This document shows, piece by piece, positions 1 to 12,980 of a stretch of DNA of 64,000 nt (position 1 is the stretch's first letter; every line of letters starts with the position of its first letter). The stretch lies in NCBI GenBank assembly GCA_947179485.1, contig OX359250.1, forward strand, positions 40,048,600 to 40,112,599, in the 5' to 3' direction. Below the pieces are notes generated by a model. The model did no database searches, was not told the DNA's origin, and was given only the letters and a program-made list of their open reading frames with translations. The stretch is from Allacma fusca. Taxonomy: Eukaryota; Arthropoda; Collembola; Symphypleona; Sminthuridae. The position numbers and the translations under genes were made by a program.

Positions 1-2925
1 CTTTAAGGGAATTTTTCCCTCGGTGGTCATATTCACATCCACTATTCTGTTCTGATTATAGCCTATGTCAAATCTCTTCTTACTGTACAAATAGTATTCC
101 CCTTTAGCATCGTCTGCTTCACCCACAACGCCTATCAAGAAAAATGGTTTTAACCATTTGATTAAATTGATAAATAACAAAATTAACTCTATACTCACAC
201 TGAAACTCAAAACTCACCCCAAATTGGTAGGTCATCTATAAACATCTGATACCAGTACCGGTTTTTAACAGCATAAATAAAAGCCTTCAGTTTTTCTTCG
301 GTAAGCTCGATTTCACAGAACACCGTTCCCGGAGTATCGACTGTTAAGTTTTATCACAATGAAATGCACAATTTGAGATAATCCATGTACCACAAATTAT
401 TTTCATAAAATACAACATATTGAATAATACCTTTGTAGTCAATACTGAGGCCAGAATATTCCAGTTCGAAACCTTGTAATGCTTCCCCAAGAGTCTCATG
501 GTAATGTCCTATGTACTCTTTGGATCCCCTACAGAACTGAAGCGAGAAATAACTGTACGTCTCTTGCCGATTATGGTAAGGTCCCACCGTATTCATCCAT
601 AAAACTACTTCTTCGTTATCATGGTACTGAAATATCAAATAACCCTTAATTTTTGCACATATAATAAAAACCCGACTGAGAATTGCACATCCGGCACTTC
701 ACAACACACCAATATTTTTCTTGATTTCCTACAACAACCAATAACAAATAGAGATGTGCCAGACAGATAGTACTAAAATTCATTCTAAGGCAGCACGGGG
801 ATCCCACAATTACGGCTAGCATACAAACAATCATTAATAATCAGCGATTCGACAAATGACTTTTGTCTACAATCATGAGAAACACGATATAATCCTCCAT
901 CTGCTGTAGGGTGTAGGCTGTACAGAACAGAATCATAGTAAGCTATGAGGATTAATTTTATGCCACGTCGCTTCTATTTAGCAAATACCTCGCCCAGCTA
1001 CACGTTACACTATAATTATTATAAGACCCCTGACTAGTGAATGAATGCAACGTTTGAATTTTGGAAGACAAGAGCAAACTGTACTTGCGGTGTCGCGGTT
1101 TCCAAAGACCCTCGATTTGATTTTACTGACACCTGCTCATACGCATCTACATGTAGCATTAATGACAACATTTTTCAGCCTAGAGTAAATTGCTAGTATG
1201 AGCGCAATAACCGTAACGCTTTACAACTTCCGGAAGCACAACTTTCAGTGAATATGAATTGCTCATCTGTCCAAGCACTGTACCAAAGAATAGTTACTCG
1301 ACATGCTTTTAAATAATCATGGGTTCACTGTTGACTCGAACAGTAAATCAAAGTGCCCTAGAATCGAGGCCAATTCACGTTGGAAGCCGGGTTTCTGGAA
1401 GTCCAAACAATAAGCGCACATATGCAATGTGGAAGGAATCATCACAAGGAATTTCTTCATCCATGACTAAAATTTGATCACAAAGTTTATAACATTTGAA
1501 GCAGAAACGCATGCAAGAATATGCTCAACAAAGGAGCACTGAAAGCTTGTCAAGTTCCAAGACATTACATAAAACAATCCTATCAAAACCCTGTCATTAA
1601 GTGTGCACAAGTGTCCAATGTGTACCAAGAAACAATTCCGAAACACTTGACTGCTTTCAAATTACCAGCATTTTTTGAAGTAAAAACAAGGATGCACAAG
1701 AGCTAGAAACATTACACCAGCATATAAATTACATGAACATCCCATTGCTGAAGTAGTCTGTGCGTGAAGATGGGACAATGACACAAAACTACTGTTTAAA
1801 GTGTAAATTTAATTCCACAAAGGGTTAAGCCAGAAATGATAGAATCCCTCAACTAATACCATGAAATACATAAACTTATCATCGCTAATTTCAATCGCAG
1901 CAATAAACGTATTGTTAAACTTTACGACATACACTAGTCAATGGTTGAGCAGTATGAAAATAAGGTTACAGATTACACTATACTAAAAACCTGCAAACAA
2001 ACTTCTGGATCTGTGAACAAACAAAGGCTTGACAGGATACATCCACAAGGATGGCTTCACAAATATCACCCATGATTCAATCAACTACATATCAGCACGA
2101 TTTTGGCAAAGCCCTGTATCGTGAAACCATAAAGTACCACGCTCAAATAAAATCAATTGTAGTCAAACTGGGTAACAAAACTATGCTGAGTTACACGCTG
2201 TCACTGTCATCTCAGCAATAACTTTACATGGATACACACGAGCTAACGCCCATGGCCAATGAAACATACATTCTTGATGACAGCCTTACAAGCCCATTTG
2301 CCGGTCTTACCGCCGCCGGAAGCCTCTGACCCCGGCCTTTCCAAGAACATCCATACTTAGGAATCTCAACTCCTACTAAATATAATTTACAACATAAAGG
2401 TAAATATGTGACACTTAAAATTTCAATTATTCCCAACTTTCCATATCCCCAAGTACTTTCCCTCGACCTCAGGGCCGACAAAGATAAAAATACAAGTATG
2501 CCCCCTCCTCCCCCCCCCCCATGTACTTACATAAATGCACATTAAACACATAATTCAACAATTACTCAAGCCTGAAACATACATAAATGCCATACATCAA
2601 TGGCTTAATGACGACTGTAATTATATGCCTCTATCTGTAAATGTACACCCGGGCCCTCATCGGATATATAACAATAAAGCTATTACACTTTATTACATTT
2701 AAAATGATCCCACAAATGTTTCAATGTTTGAACATCAAATCAGCTGGAGGAATTATTGAAATTCTCATGAACTTTCCAAAGAGGAAAGAGGCTCCAAGTC
2801 ACGCCAATATATGCATAGGGAACAATCCATACTTAAGGTCTGAAATACAATGAAGAATATCAACCCATTTGAGCTATTGATACGCCGACTTATTTCAATT
2901 TCTGACATCACAAATAATATTAGCC

Positions 2926-2974
<49 letters not shown>

Positions 2975-3183
2975 ACACTCTCCATACACACAACTCATCA
3001 AGACAAACAAAAAAAAATCTGACATGTCACAGACGTTGATTGAAATGTGGGATCCCCCAGAAATGCATACGAAGAAAAATGGGCTCACAAAAAACAACTT
3101 ACTATATGGTTATGTTCATCCCCTTGGAGAAATCCAACTTGGGCAACGACGATAAGAAAAACAATAGTCCGAATTTGGCTCAT
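1..3183 (-). CDS. TM9SF3: TM9SF3-type transmembrane 9 superfamily protein (nonaspanin), 5' part, runs off window start
   Basis: Four coding exons on the minus strand, 3103-3183, 431-626, 218-340 and <1-131, join in phase with GT-AG introns: donors GTAAGTTG, GTATTATT and GTGAGTTT; acceptors ATTTCAG, TTAACAG and TTGATAG. Exon 1 encodes a 27-residue start with a hydrophobic signal peptide ([15 protein letters not shown]..., then DEHNHI). Exon 2 opens [19 protein letters not shown] and contains YFSLQFC and [12 protein letters not shown]. Exon 3 has [17 protein letters not shown]. Exon 4 has GEYYLY and NRIVDVN. These are hallmark luminal-domain motifs of TM9SF3-type nonaspanins, nine-pass membrane proteins of the Golgi/endosome involved in trafficking. 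Only about the first 175 residues are here; the transmembrane bundle lies beyond position 1. The start at 3183 is supported by the signal peptide and by the DEHxH segment that follows cleavage in the family. The family assignment is strong. The paralogue (3 rather than 1, 2 or 4) is inferred from motif similarity recalled, not from a search. Confidence 0.93.
627..3102 (-). other. Intron 1 of the TM9SF3-type gene
   Basis: The intron has a GTAAGTTG donor right after the signal-peptide exon and an ATTTGATATTTCAG acceptor before YHDNEEV. It is 2,476 bp and phase 0. It contains a pure (AC)n array at 2927-2969 and a C-run near 2509-2520. I see no nested gene. The short open frames inside it have no recognisable domain. 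Confidence 0.85.
2927..2969. repeat. (AC)n microsatellite in TM9SF3 intron 1
   Basis: Uninterrupted AC dinucleotides over 43 bp, followed by a short imperfect ACACAC tail. It lies about 130 bp downstream of the intron's donor. Confidence 0.97.
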
Positions 3184-3470
3184 TTTGGTATCATGTCTAC
3201 GTGGAAAATATATATCCACTATTAAAATATGGAACGGATATGTAATGTCCGCTCCTACCACAGGCTACCAGTGACGATGATGAGACGGGGACTACAAAAA
3301 ATGTAAAACAAAATTCTCGATGGAACGGGGACTGTCTTTGGAGTTTAGTCCGAAATTCTGTTATTTCTAAACAATCCTTCTTTTGAGGTAACTTGGGGAA
3401 TACAACAACTATAGAGAGAGATACAGATGCACAATGAACTCTTAAAATTCTGTAAATAATCTCAACTTAC

Positions 3471-3541
3471 AGTCGACGTCGTCGACGACAGTTCTCCTAC
3501 GAAACGAACACACCAAATACTATAGAGAGTTATACACAACT
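3471..3541 (-). promoter_or_regulatory. Probable non-coding first exon and start site of the TM9SF3-type gene
   Basis: On the minus strand a consensus donor (GACT|GTAAGTTG) ends a possible exon at 3471. A possible acceptor (CCACGTAG|ACATG) lies at 3196, 13 bp before the start codon, so a non-coding leader exon could join the signal-peptide exon. A TCAGTT, which fits the arthropod initiator consensus, places a candidate start near 3541. I see no TATA box or convincing downstream element. The exon contains the 12-bp palindrome GTCGTCGACGAC (3478-3489). The donor is convincing; the transcription start is a guess. Confidence 0.4.
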
Positions 3542-3599
3542 GATATACGGCACCTAACGAGTACACGTCAGCCAGCCTCCTTCCTTCCGTCGCATTGGT

Positions 3600-4870
3600 T
3601 GTGGGATTTTACCAATTTTAAATTCCCAAGGATATCAACCCCGTCGTCTCATTCCTACACTCTGCACATATCCTATCATGCTTGGACAGACAATACAATA
3701 TGCGCTAGTGGAACAAGGGCCAGCCTCCAGCTCACGGTTCCATTCACAGTTCCTCTGAAACGAAACCTCATCCGCACACAAGAACGCTACAAGCTATCTT
3801 TCCATAGTGTGGCCAACCTCTTACAAGGAAATGTCACGGGGTGTCTCAAGGCTGGAACTCATCCTCAGGATTTTTAATTTGCTTCTTCTGCTCCGAACAT
3901 ATCCGATATCATGTCCTGTCTTAAGAGAGAGGTTTTTTGTTTGCTGGAAGAACTTTAGGTACTGTCCTTAAGAAGGGGTGTAGGATTTTTGTAGGAACAT
4001 TGGGAGCAGCGCTCCCAGGGATTTTAGTTTTTCAGGGATTCTTATGAGGGTGAAGGCTTGATTGGAAAAACTGATTGGGATTTTTGAAATCGTTAAACGT
4101 TTTTTGGGGGGAAATGGGGGATTTCCGTCATACTTATCATAGGCAGATTTTCAGAATCAAAATCTTGGGATCTTCTTAGTATCCTCAAAATCAAAATCTC
4201 GGGGATCTTTTGAGGATTCTCAAAGGCTATTAATAAAATTAAAAATCCTATAATATCTTTAATGGTCAAAAATGGATGAAATGGAATTTTACCAGTATTT
4301 GAGGAATTTCCTAAAGGGTTATCAAAATCTTAGGGACCATAAAAGGTAACAAAAGGATTCTATTGGTACGACAACCAAGGATGTTCACAATCAGTAACCT
4401 TTTTTTAAGCCTTCTATTTTTGTAGGGCAAAAGATTTTCTAACTTGTTGAAATATTTCTACAAGGGATGCTACTAAGTCCATAGAAATTGGAAATTTGTG
4501 TTCCATGGCTCAATACAAAAATCCAACCCCTGCCCTTTAGCATTTGATATAAATAATGGGTTAAAAAGCATTGGTTAAAGCGTGGGTTAAAAGCATTTGA
4601 CGCAAAACTTAATAACGGAAACTCCTACCGCTAAAAAGAGCACCCTAATAATTATTGAGTGTCGGCATCCGTGGGGTACTCCCAGCTCATATATTTTAAT
4701 AAGAAGCTAGGAAATCCTCTGAGACAGTTCTTATTAATACTAGATACTCATTTCGGGCTTGACCAAACCAGGTACTTGGTCAGTCTCCCTCCACCCAAAG
4801 TCTTCCAGTTAACCAGCTATAGACCCTAAAGCCTACGAATAGTGACCTACCCATACCCCAGGGTGACTAC
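3600..4870. other. Intergenic stretch upstream of the TM9SF3-type gene, no gene seen
   Basis: About 1.3 kb of AT-rich DNA. It includes a patch near 4140-4330 in which AATC/AAAATCTTGGGATCTT-like words recur imperfectly, suggesting a decayed repeat. A 92-codon plus-strand frame at 3599-3877 has no recognised domain and no supporting splice context. Confidence 0.6.
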
Positions 4871-4872
4871 CC

Positions 4873-5210
4873 CTACAAGGGATGCTAATGATCTGGTCCG
4901 GACCATTTATAATGGTCCGTTATTGGTCTAGTGCGGTCTGATCCAACACTTGGACCAGACCAGATACAATTGGTCCAGCTTCAGGACCAGACCAGACCAA
5001 ACCACAGGACCATGGTCCTAAAAGCATGCCAAATAAAAATGTATGAAGTAACGAAATCCCATGGAACAAATTAAAAAGGTCATTTCTGGTGTTAAAAAAC
5101 GAATTATTACGCTGTAAAAAAGATTGTTTAATTGCTCTCAATGGTATTCTGGACCAGACCAGTTTTACAAAATCTGGATCAGACCAACCATTGGCATCAC
5201 TAGACCCCTA
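4873..5210. mobile_element. GGTCC-rich inverted-repeat element, MITE-like, non-autonomous
   Basis: The segment has imperfect inverted ends: GATGCTAATGATCTGGTCC near 4881 on the plus strand and GATGCCAATGGTTGGTCTG when the region ending near 5199 is read on the minus strand. Internally it has three direct copies of GGACCAGACCAG (4952-4963, 4984-4995, 5151-5162) and perfect palindromes GGTCCGGACC (4895-4904) and AGGACCATGGTCCT (5006-5019). There is no coding capacity. The CAAGGGATGC start resembles hAT-type termini, but I could not fix exact ends or a target duplication, so the superfamily is unknown. Confidence 0.5.
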
Positions 5211-8200
5211 CCAAGGACAATTCCTATTGTTTCAAAAACAATCATAATTATCCTCCCATACATAAAATTCAAGAAACCATTTCCAATTTCACACCCTACA
5301 CCAGGATTTCCCTCTATTAAAAAAACAAACTACTTTCAAACCATCCCAGTTCAAATCCATTAAAATCCGATCCCAAAACTCTCAAAATTTATCTAACCCT
5401 ATACTTCCAGGGACAAAGAAATGCCCTCAAAAAAACGTAGCCGCAGTGGCCACAGCCGAGTAGTGATTGAGTCCTCAATGTATACATACCCAACATGCTG
5501 TGAGGCAAAACCGTCTATTGAATTTTTTGGGGCGATAGCAAGGAAGGAAGGTGTGGTTTCGGGGTTTGTATACTTATATAAGTACACATAAGACCATGCA
5601 GCAGATGAGGGTTTAGACTTAGGATTTTTCACAGAGAGGCTCTTATGGCTCTGACGTCAGTCTGAAGGATTCCCAGTCAAAGTACATAAAGAAATAGTCC
5701 CTAGATGACAGCTCTTGTGTCAAAATGAAAAAGCTTGATGGGATTGTTGCTCCTTCCTTGTGAACACACACAAGCCCACATATACTTTAAATCCCCAAAT
5801 CATACACAAGCTATATATGTGTAGTCATATATATATATATGTATAAAGGGGGCTATTATTACATAGGTTTTAGCAGCCCCTGTGTGAGTTATATATGCCG
5901 GGGGAAAAAAATCATATGATGAGAGCCCAACAATGAAGACCCAAAGGTAATTGTTATGTCCCGAAAGGGAAATGAGGACGAACGGGGAAAGGGAATAACA
6001 ATTCGGATGAAAAAAAAAAAAAATTCAGGATAAAAATTAAGCATTGAAACATTGCGCATTTCCAAAAGGAAAGCACGTCACAGTCAAGTCATGCTCAGTG
6101 TTAGAATAGAGTTCGAACGAGCAGTACCCCAAAGTCTCGACATCTTGAATGTGTTCATATACTGAGCTGGAGGAAGAAAAAAACATAGAGTGAAAAGTAA
6201 ATTTTTGACTCAACCCACCGGAAAAGCAAAAGTGCAATAGACCTTCTGGTCGTAGGTCAAGGAATTAAGCCTTCAATGTAGTTGGGTCATTCAGGGTCTG
6301 GCTTCCTGTGAGATATGTGAATACCAAACTGGGAACCCCAAATGTGTCTGTGAGTTTACCGTGTGATTGATTATTTTATCATCGTCTTCTTCGACGTCTC
6401 TCCACAAAAAAAAAAAAAAAACAACAACCAAGTCCACCCAAATCCTGTCCGGAAAAGTGGGGAAACCAAAAAAAAAATATTAAATTGTATATTTCAGAGA
6501 TAGGGAAGACTTGAGTGACACTACTGAAACAATGAGTTCAAATAATCAGAAACTGTCGACTACGGAGCGCGTGATCAAAAGTAAGAAGACTATTAATTCA
6601 TTTTTTTTTGGTGTCCTCATAATAATAATAGTAATAATAATAATAGTAATAATAATAATTTTGTTGAGCATCCAAATCTTCCATAATGATAAGGTCATCT
6701 TAATATGCGTTCCCAGTCTCTGTATGACACACAGTTCCTTGTCCAGTACTCTTCAAACCTAGGACTGCAGACATTACCCTGGGCTTGCGAACCTTCTTTT
6801 AGGAGTTCGATAGCATTGGGGCTAACCGGTTGTCAGCGTATCGTCAGTCATCAGTCTGAGTCCTCAGTGAAGATGTTTTTATATAAAAGTTGGGCCTTGA
6901 GAAATTATATTTTTTGGGGGGTCCGGAAGACTTTTTGATTTAATCAAATTCCAGTTGGGAATTTGAAGAGGTAGGAGTCTGTTGAGAGAGTTCACCCTGT
7001 AAATGATAGTTGGTGGTTCCCAGAGGTCTAAACTACGTCGAGATGTAGTTATTGATTTTAAGGGGGGGGGGGAGATCTAGATGTAAGGGATGTTCGGGTC
7101 GTAAGTTTTGTAATAATTTCTGGTTTTGAGGAGAGTGGATTTATAAGTAGATAAGAGTGTATGGGATCCTAACTGATTTTTTAATTTCTCTCAGAAAAAT
7201 AGTAGGGATCTCGAGACAAAAATCAATAGGGAGTCGGGGAGACTGTATTGTAGAGTTGTAGGAGGATGGAAGGCTACAAGGAAGAAACCCAGAGATGAGG
7301 CACTTGGAAAACTTTCGGATTTCTGTTTTAATCCTGGACCCTGTTCCAGAAAAGCGGAGCAAATTGCATTACTACAGTTGACTTCAAAGTTGAGATGAGG
7401 AGCTATCTCTCTGGGAAAAAAAAGGGAAAGAGAGAGACTACGCCTGGATTTGGAGTGATATGCTCTTGTTTTATTCACAATCAAGGTCCTTTGAATTTCT
7501 CCTTTCGGGAGAAACATTAAAGGAAAAAATGAATGAGGGATAAAAGTAATTATTATTCTTGATTCTGGAAGGGATTACCGGAATCAAATCAAGTTTATAT
7601 TTGTCCTGTCGGGGGAGACACAGGGAATGAGCATGTAATATTTTCTATTTTATTAGCGGACTGTGACGATGGGAATTTGAATTGTATATTTGTCACAGAT
7701 ACTCTTTTTATTTTATTTGTGGGCTCAAAAATGAGTTTGTCTGAAGAATTAATTAGTTTTAGAGTGAGTGTTTCGAAACCCAACTTGGGACTTGAAGAAT
7801 TAATCTGACTCGAGGTGTTGAGTAACATAATTTGGAAGGCGTAAAAATGTCAATTTTGTATTTTAAATGCTTGCTTCTTATGTACTATGTATGACTGATT
7901 TGTATGATGGACTATTCTGGTAGGTTCATATGGTTCCGTTCCTTCGATAACATCGGCAGCATCTTGACGACTAGTTGTTGCGAATTGCCTTTCATCTGCG
8001 TGTATCGTGTATATACATGTAGTCCTCTGTATTTCCCAGACATTGCGGTCATTGAGGGTCATTGAATGCATAAGTCGCATGGTGTATTAACTATCCCCTC
8101 GTCATTTTCGCATTACAAATTGAAATCGACAAAATGTGAGGTTCTTGTTGAGCGATTGATTCCTGCCTATATAGGTAGTGTATGCGTCAAGGATTATTTG

Positions 8201-9020
8201 ATTTCTTATTCCCAGTGAGTTTTGAGACGGCTTTGGATTTGAGCAGACATTCTGTTCTGTTATTGTGGGAGCCTCTTTGGTACAGTTGTGGTTGAGGACG
8301 TTATCACTGTTGTAGTAGCGGTTCAACTGACTCCCAGAATGTAAAAATGGTATTGTTTTTCAAGTGCTCTCTCAAGGGGATGCCATTATTGTCGTCCAAG
8401 TTTCTCCGTGTCATCGCACTTGACGAGAATTAGTAACGTCAGCCCGACATGTAATTTCACAGTCTCTGGTATTTTTAAGGGGACAGAAAATAAATTATTC
8501 AAGCGATTCCTATCTCTCCTTCTGTTTATTTTATCTGGTTGGAATTACCTTGATAGTAGTAAATTATCTGTGGGACGAGGCTTGGCATATCCTCGACTCA
8601 TCCCTGTATCAGCATTATATCACTGGGTTGTCTCTCTCGTCTACCTTGGAGAGGTGAGGAATGTTTGAGAACATGTTGCGTTAAAAACCGAAAATTTCCA
8701 CTCTGGTTAATTATTCGTATTGGAAATTATATTAGACGCAGGACAGCGGCTGGGCTTACAATTAAATGTAATTATTACTCACTGCAGCAGACCCATTTAC
8801 TTATGTATGACGGAATGCTGCTCTCTGTCAGATATCCATAGGTTAACCGTCGCAATTATTCAGCTTACCCCATGGATTCGTGTGTATGCTAAAAAAAAAT
8901 TTAAAACTAAACAAGTATCTGGAGGGCATTGGTTAAAATGTGACCCATTTTAAAGGCCTCTCTCTCTCTCGTTATTTATGTATTCCTTTATTCTATAAAA
9001 ATAAGAAATTTTGAACATTG
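5211..9020. other. Intergenic stretch, no gene seen
   Basis: About 3.8 kb without a gene that I can support. It has scattered low-complexity DNA: a TA-rich patch near 5820-5845, A-runs near 6010 and 6405, an (AAT)n-like patch at 6627-6660 and a G-run near 7062-7072. Open frames of 60-108 codons occur on both strands, but none shows a known motif or plausible exon pairing. Confidence 0.6.
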
Positions 9021-9023
9021 TAC

Positions 9024-9092
9024 AGCTCTGTGGTTCAGATCGTAGAGCTCCGCCTTGCTTGAGGTCATGCGGTCATGTACCCAGATTGTAAG
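9024..9092 (+). repeat. Degenerate tRNA-like segment, possibly the head of a tRNA-derived SINE
   Basis: The segment TGGTTCAGATCGTAGAGC resembles a pol III A box (TGGCTCAGTGGGTAGAGC-like). It is followed after about 20 bp by GGTCATGTACCC, a weak B-box-like word. I cannot fold a proper acceptor stem or assign an anticodon, so it is not a functional tRNA. It may be an old SINE head or a coincidence. Confidence 0.25.
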
Positions 9093-11200
9093 GTAGTACT
9101 CAAATATCTGAGATAAAATGTGGGTTTCCTACGACTCCTAATTAATTCTAAAGGGAAATATCACATTGAAAGAATATTGTCCCGACTGGAGGATTGTAAA
9201 TATTTCCTAACGATGACTTCACTTTGACATATTTGTGTGAGTTAGTTTTTTTTTGGAACAAGCTCACTTGGCTAACAGTAATTGTCCTTTGGTTTTGCAA
9301 ATTCTCCCCAGCAGCAGAGAGTCTTGCTCTATCTGCGCACCTGTAACTATAAGCTACAATTGACTTATAAATTTAAAAATGAATTTTTACACAAGTGTCT
9401 ATGTCAGTGGCAGTTCCACCTGGCTTAGTCATACTTTCATCATTTTTTTTTCTTCATACCTCATTTATTTAATAATTCCAGGCTTGATATCTCAGTCAGG
9501 GAAATTCTACAAGTTGCTCGTAGTAAGTTCAATTTGGCTCAAGGCTAATTTTTCAATTCTCTCTATTCTTTCAACATATTTACGTCTCGTCAAGTCTTAT
9601 CGTTGTTGGGAGCTCATTGTGAGCTCGTCACCTGACCCGCCTCTTTGACATTCTTCATAACTGGATTAGTCTACTTTTCCAGCACACTAGGGATAATATT
9701 GAATTTATGCAAATAATTTCGAAAACAAGTTTACACTCAGACACTCCGCTCCTACTCCCTATTGGATGAATCGGTTCTCAAAATTCCTCTCAGCCCAAAT
9801 TATGTATATACTTCCAAACTACGTCTTACTTTTTCTTTTTTTTATCTGAAATCAATTTGTACTCGTACTTACATTGTGTAACAGGAGGATTTCATGAAAA
9901 AAGAATTGTCTCGTACATACATATATTCATTCATATACTTATATGTTTGCAGGGCCTGAAATCCTAGGCTTGGAGTGTTCGGAATATGCATATGTAGATT
10001 TGTTGTTTTTTCTTTCTTCAAAGGACTTTGAAAGTATGAAACCAGAATAAAGTACAAAATCAGAGTAGTCCAAGTTTTCCATATAATTATGAGAATGACT
10101 TGTGCGGCATGAGAGTTGAAAGTTAAAGTTGGAGGATAATAATAGAGTGTATGTATTTTTATGTAAATAAAAATACTTGGAAGTGAAACATTGAGGTGGT
10201 TTAATTACAAGATAATCCCGAAGTCTACTACTTTAGGGTACTACAGTATATATATATATATAAAGCGTGCAGATAATTCAAGGGCAAAGTTATCGTTTTC
10301 ACTGTAAAAAAAAATTTTGCTCCGGTCTATTTAATAACATCTCGTTTGGAAACGATGACTGGTTATTATCAAAATATTTTTGCAAGCTGGAGTGCATAGT
10401 ATACTGTTCCAGACCTGAGGCTTGAACCAATTTGGACTTTCCGTGATGCCTGTATCTGCACATATTTGATTCCTTTCCTTAGACCCCCTTCTCCATGGAC
10501 CATATCTACTACTAATATATAATAAATATATATTGTGCTAATGTCAGTCACTCTCCCCGGCGTGAGGATACATAAATATTACATTATATGACTACTATGT
10601 ATTAGTATTATAGAAAATAGAGCTTGTTCCCTTCTATGGTTTCAATGACATGGGAATTTCAGTTGTGACCGCACTTGAGCATTTACTTGGGAGCAATGTG
10701 GGTTGAAGGGAATGAGGTCATGTAGGAATATTGTTCCGTATAGAAAAAAAAAATGTCTTGAGTCCTGTGGATCTTTTCCTCAACCTCTCCATCCACAGTA
10801 GGGATATTTCCTCTGTATGTATATAATAAAATGTTTACTCTATTACTCTCCATCATATACCTATATTTCCCTCTCGGTCTGTGTGGACTATAGGCCTGGT
10901 GTGAGACTCTCTCTCTCTCTCTCTCTCTACATATCTCTGTACACTTGTTAGGCTACGAACACCAACGTTAATGGTACTTAGGATCTAACCTTTATTTACA
11001 TAAACTTGCGCCCATAGTTTTTTAGTGGTGGGCAATTACATTTTTTCACCATTTCGTCTCTCTCTCTCTCTCTCTCTCTCGGAATATATGGTTCAGTCGT
11101 ACACACTCACTCACCCATACATACACAAGTAGTTACTACTTACTACACATAGTAGTTCTCCATTTCCCTACACACGTATTTCTTTGGTTTCATCGGTGCC

Positions 11201-11221
11201 CCTCTCTCTCTCTTTCTCTCA

Positions 11222-11275
<54 letters not shown>
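11201..11275. repeat. (CT)n microsatellite, interrupted
   Basis: CT dinucleotides with two small interruptions (TTTCTC and ACTCCC) in the first third, then pure CT to the end. Confidence 0.96.
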
Positions 11276-11277
<2 letters not shown>

Positions 11278-12396
11278 ATACATATCTATATATGTTGAGA
11301 CTCTTGAATTCCCCTCATCTGTCACGTCCAAATTGTTACTAGGATATTTACAGAGGAAAAATGATGGCAGGAGGAATATTAGCAATATCATTGAAAGCCC
11401 TGGTCTCTCCTAATGATGGCAGTAATAGGAGTAAATAAAAATGAATAGTTGTTCCAAGCCGGGGTTCCCCATATCAAGTAATTACATATATAAAGAGTCT
11501 GAGGTCATGGAGGTACTTCGTGACTCCTCTAAACTCACCCAAAGGGTAACACTCCAAATTGTTATCCCCCACTCAAACTCCCTCAGGAATTACAAGACTT
11601 TTTTTTTAGTTGTTAGTAAGTATCTACCCCAGAAGTGGTTAGTGATGGTTAGGGGTACCTGACAGAGTTGTAGTTGTTGTAGCAGTAGCTACTAGTGTAC
11701 CCTGGGTTGGAAAACCTATGAGAACAACCTATCTCAATTTTTTTTTTGGCCGGATTGAAAAGTTTTGAAAAGGACTGGAAAGAGCGTTGATTACATTTTA
11801 TGGGTTTCAGTCTGTATGAGAAAATTAACGCTCTTGCCAAAAAAAAAAGATGATTGTAAATGAGCAAAGAATAAAAACGTGCCAGCAGTTAGTAAATATT
11901 CTTAAGGTACTTATATTTTTTTATATAGATTATATATGTAAGTATACGGAGAGCATTATGTGCATATAGTTGAGGATATGTATGCGTATGTGTATGTGTG
12001 TGTGTGTGTTTTTATGAATGTATGACTTTTCGGCGTTATCAACTGACATCCAGTAGCTCACTGGTTGTTACTGGCTACTTGTTAGCTTTTGGATATATTA
12101 CATTTGTTATATGTATGTGTCTACAAGATGATATGGGGAATAATTATGTGTAGGAGAGAGAAGAGTATTCACAGTAGCCAGTCCTTGTACTAGTGGATGG
12201 AGAAGATTTGTTTGTTAGGAACAAAGTGTAATAATTTTTTTTTCTCTTCTTCTTGTTCTTTGTGCGCTACGCAAATTCTCACGTGTGTTCCATCTCAATC
12301 TAAGGACTGATCAGGATGAGCTAAATTTGCATAAAAGTTGGAAACTTTTTTGTTTTTTGGGTCCTGGTTGTGGATGGGCTGAGACAATGAGGGGAA

Positions 12397-12400
<4 letters not shown>

Positions 12401-12436
<36 letters not shown>
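12401..12436. repeat. (CT)n microsatellite
   Basis: A pure CT run of 18 units. Confidence 0.96.
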
Positions 12437-12440
<4 letters not shown>

Positions 12441-12980
12441 GATAATTCCATAAGGAATCTCTGAATCTCTGTATGTGTATATATGATTGTGTAAGCAAGA
12501 TGGAGGGATAACAGTGCCAATGTTGCGTTAAAAATTCCGCCTGTTATCCTAAATAAAATGGAAACGAGCAGTGAGGCTTTAACGGAATGGTTTGAAATAT
12601 CTCTCCTCGGGAACAGTATGTGTTGTAGTTTTGCTTTTGGGAGAATGAGAAATTGAACGTATAAAAATAAATGCCAAACAGGCGTTGTGTACACAAATAA
12701 ACATATATGCTCTCTGCCTGTCTCCCTGTTTTCCCCTAATTTTTTTTTCTCACTCTTTCCTTGTCTTTACGGACTCCCGTCTTTTCTCACATTACCAGAA
12801 GACGCCTGTATAGTCCATGAGGGCCTCCAATAGTTAGTGTGTAGCAGTAGCTTGCAGAGCTATTGTTATCATTTTTTAAACAAAATATACAATTTATTTT
12901 TGTTTTTGAAAAAACAAAAAATTCTGGGCATGTGATCCTTAATGGTCGTTAATCTCCAAGTGATTGTATATAAATTGGGG

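Larger units (their letters stand above)
9100..12980. other. Intergenic stretch, no gene seen, with CT arrays
   Basis: About 3.9 kb of AT-rich DNA with pyrimidine arrays at about 10905-10928, 11054-11080, 11201-11275 and 12401-12436 and a small TA array near 10247-10262. The apparent proteins with RERERE or SLSLSL runs are translations of these arrays. Confidence 0.65.

Noticed and set aside
3599-3877. Divergent gene upstream of TM9SF3 (92-codon plus-strand frame)
   Set aside because: The position is attractive for a bidirectional promoter, but the protein shows no motif and there is no splice evidence.
7850-8080. 76-codon minus-strand frame of normal composition
   Set aside because: Looked exon-like in amino-acid content, but I found no motif and no convincing splice partners nearby.
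12311-12694. 127-codon minus-strand frame ending in an Arg-Glu run
   Set aside because: It crosses the CT array at 12401. No conserved motif.
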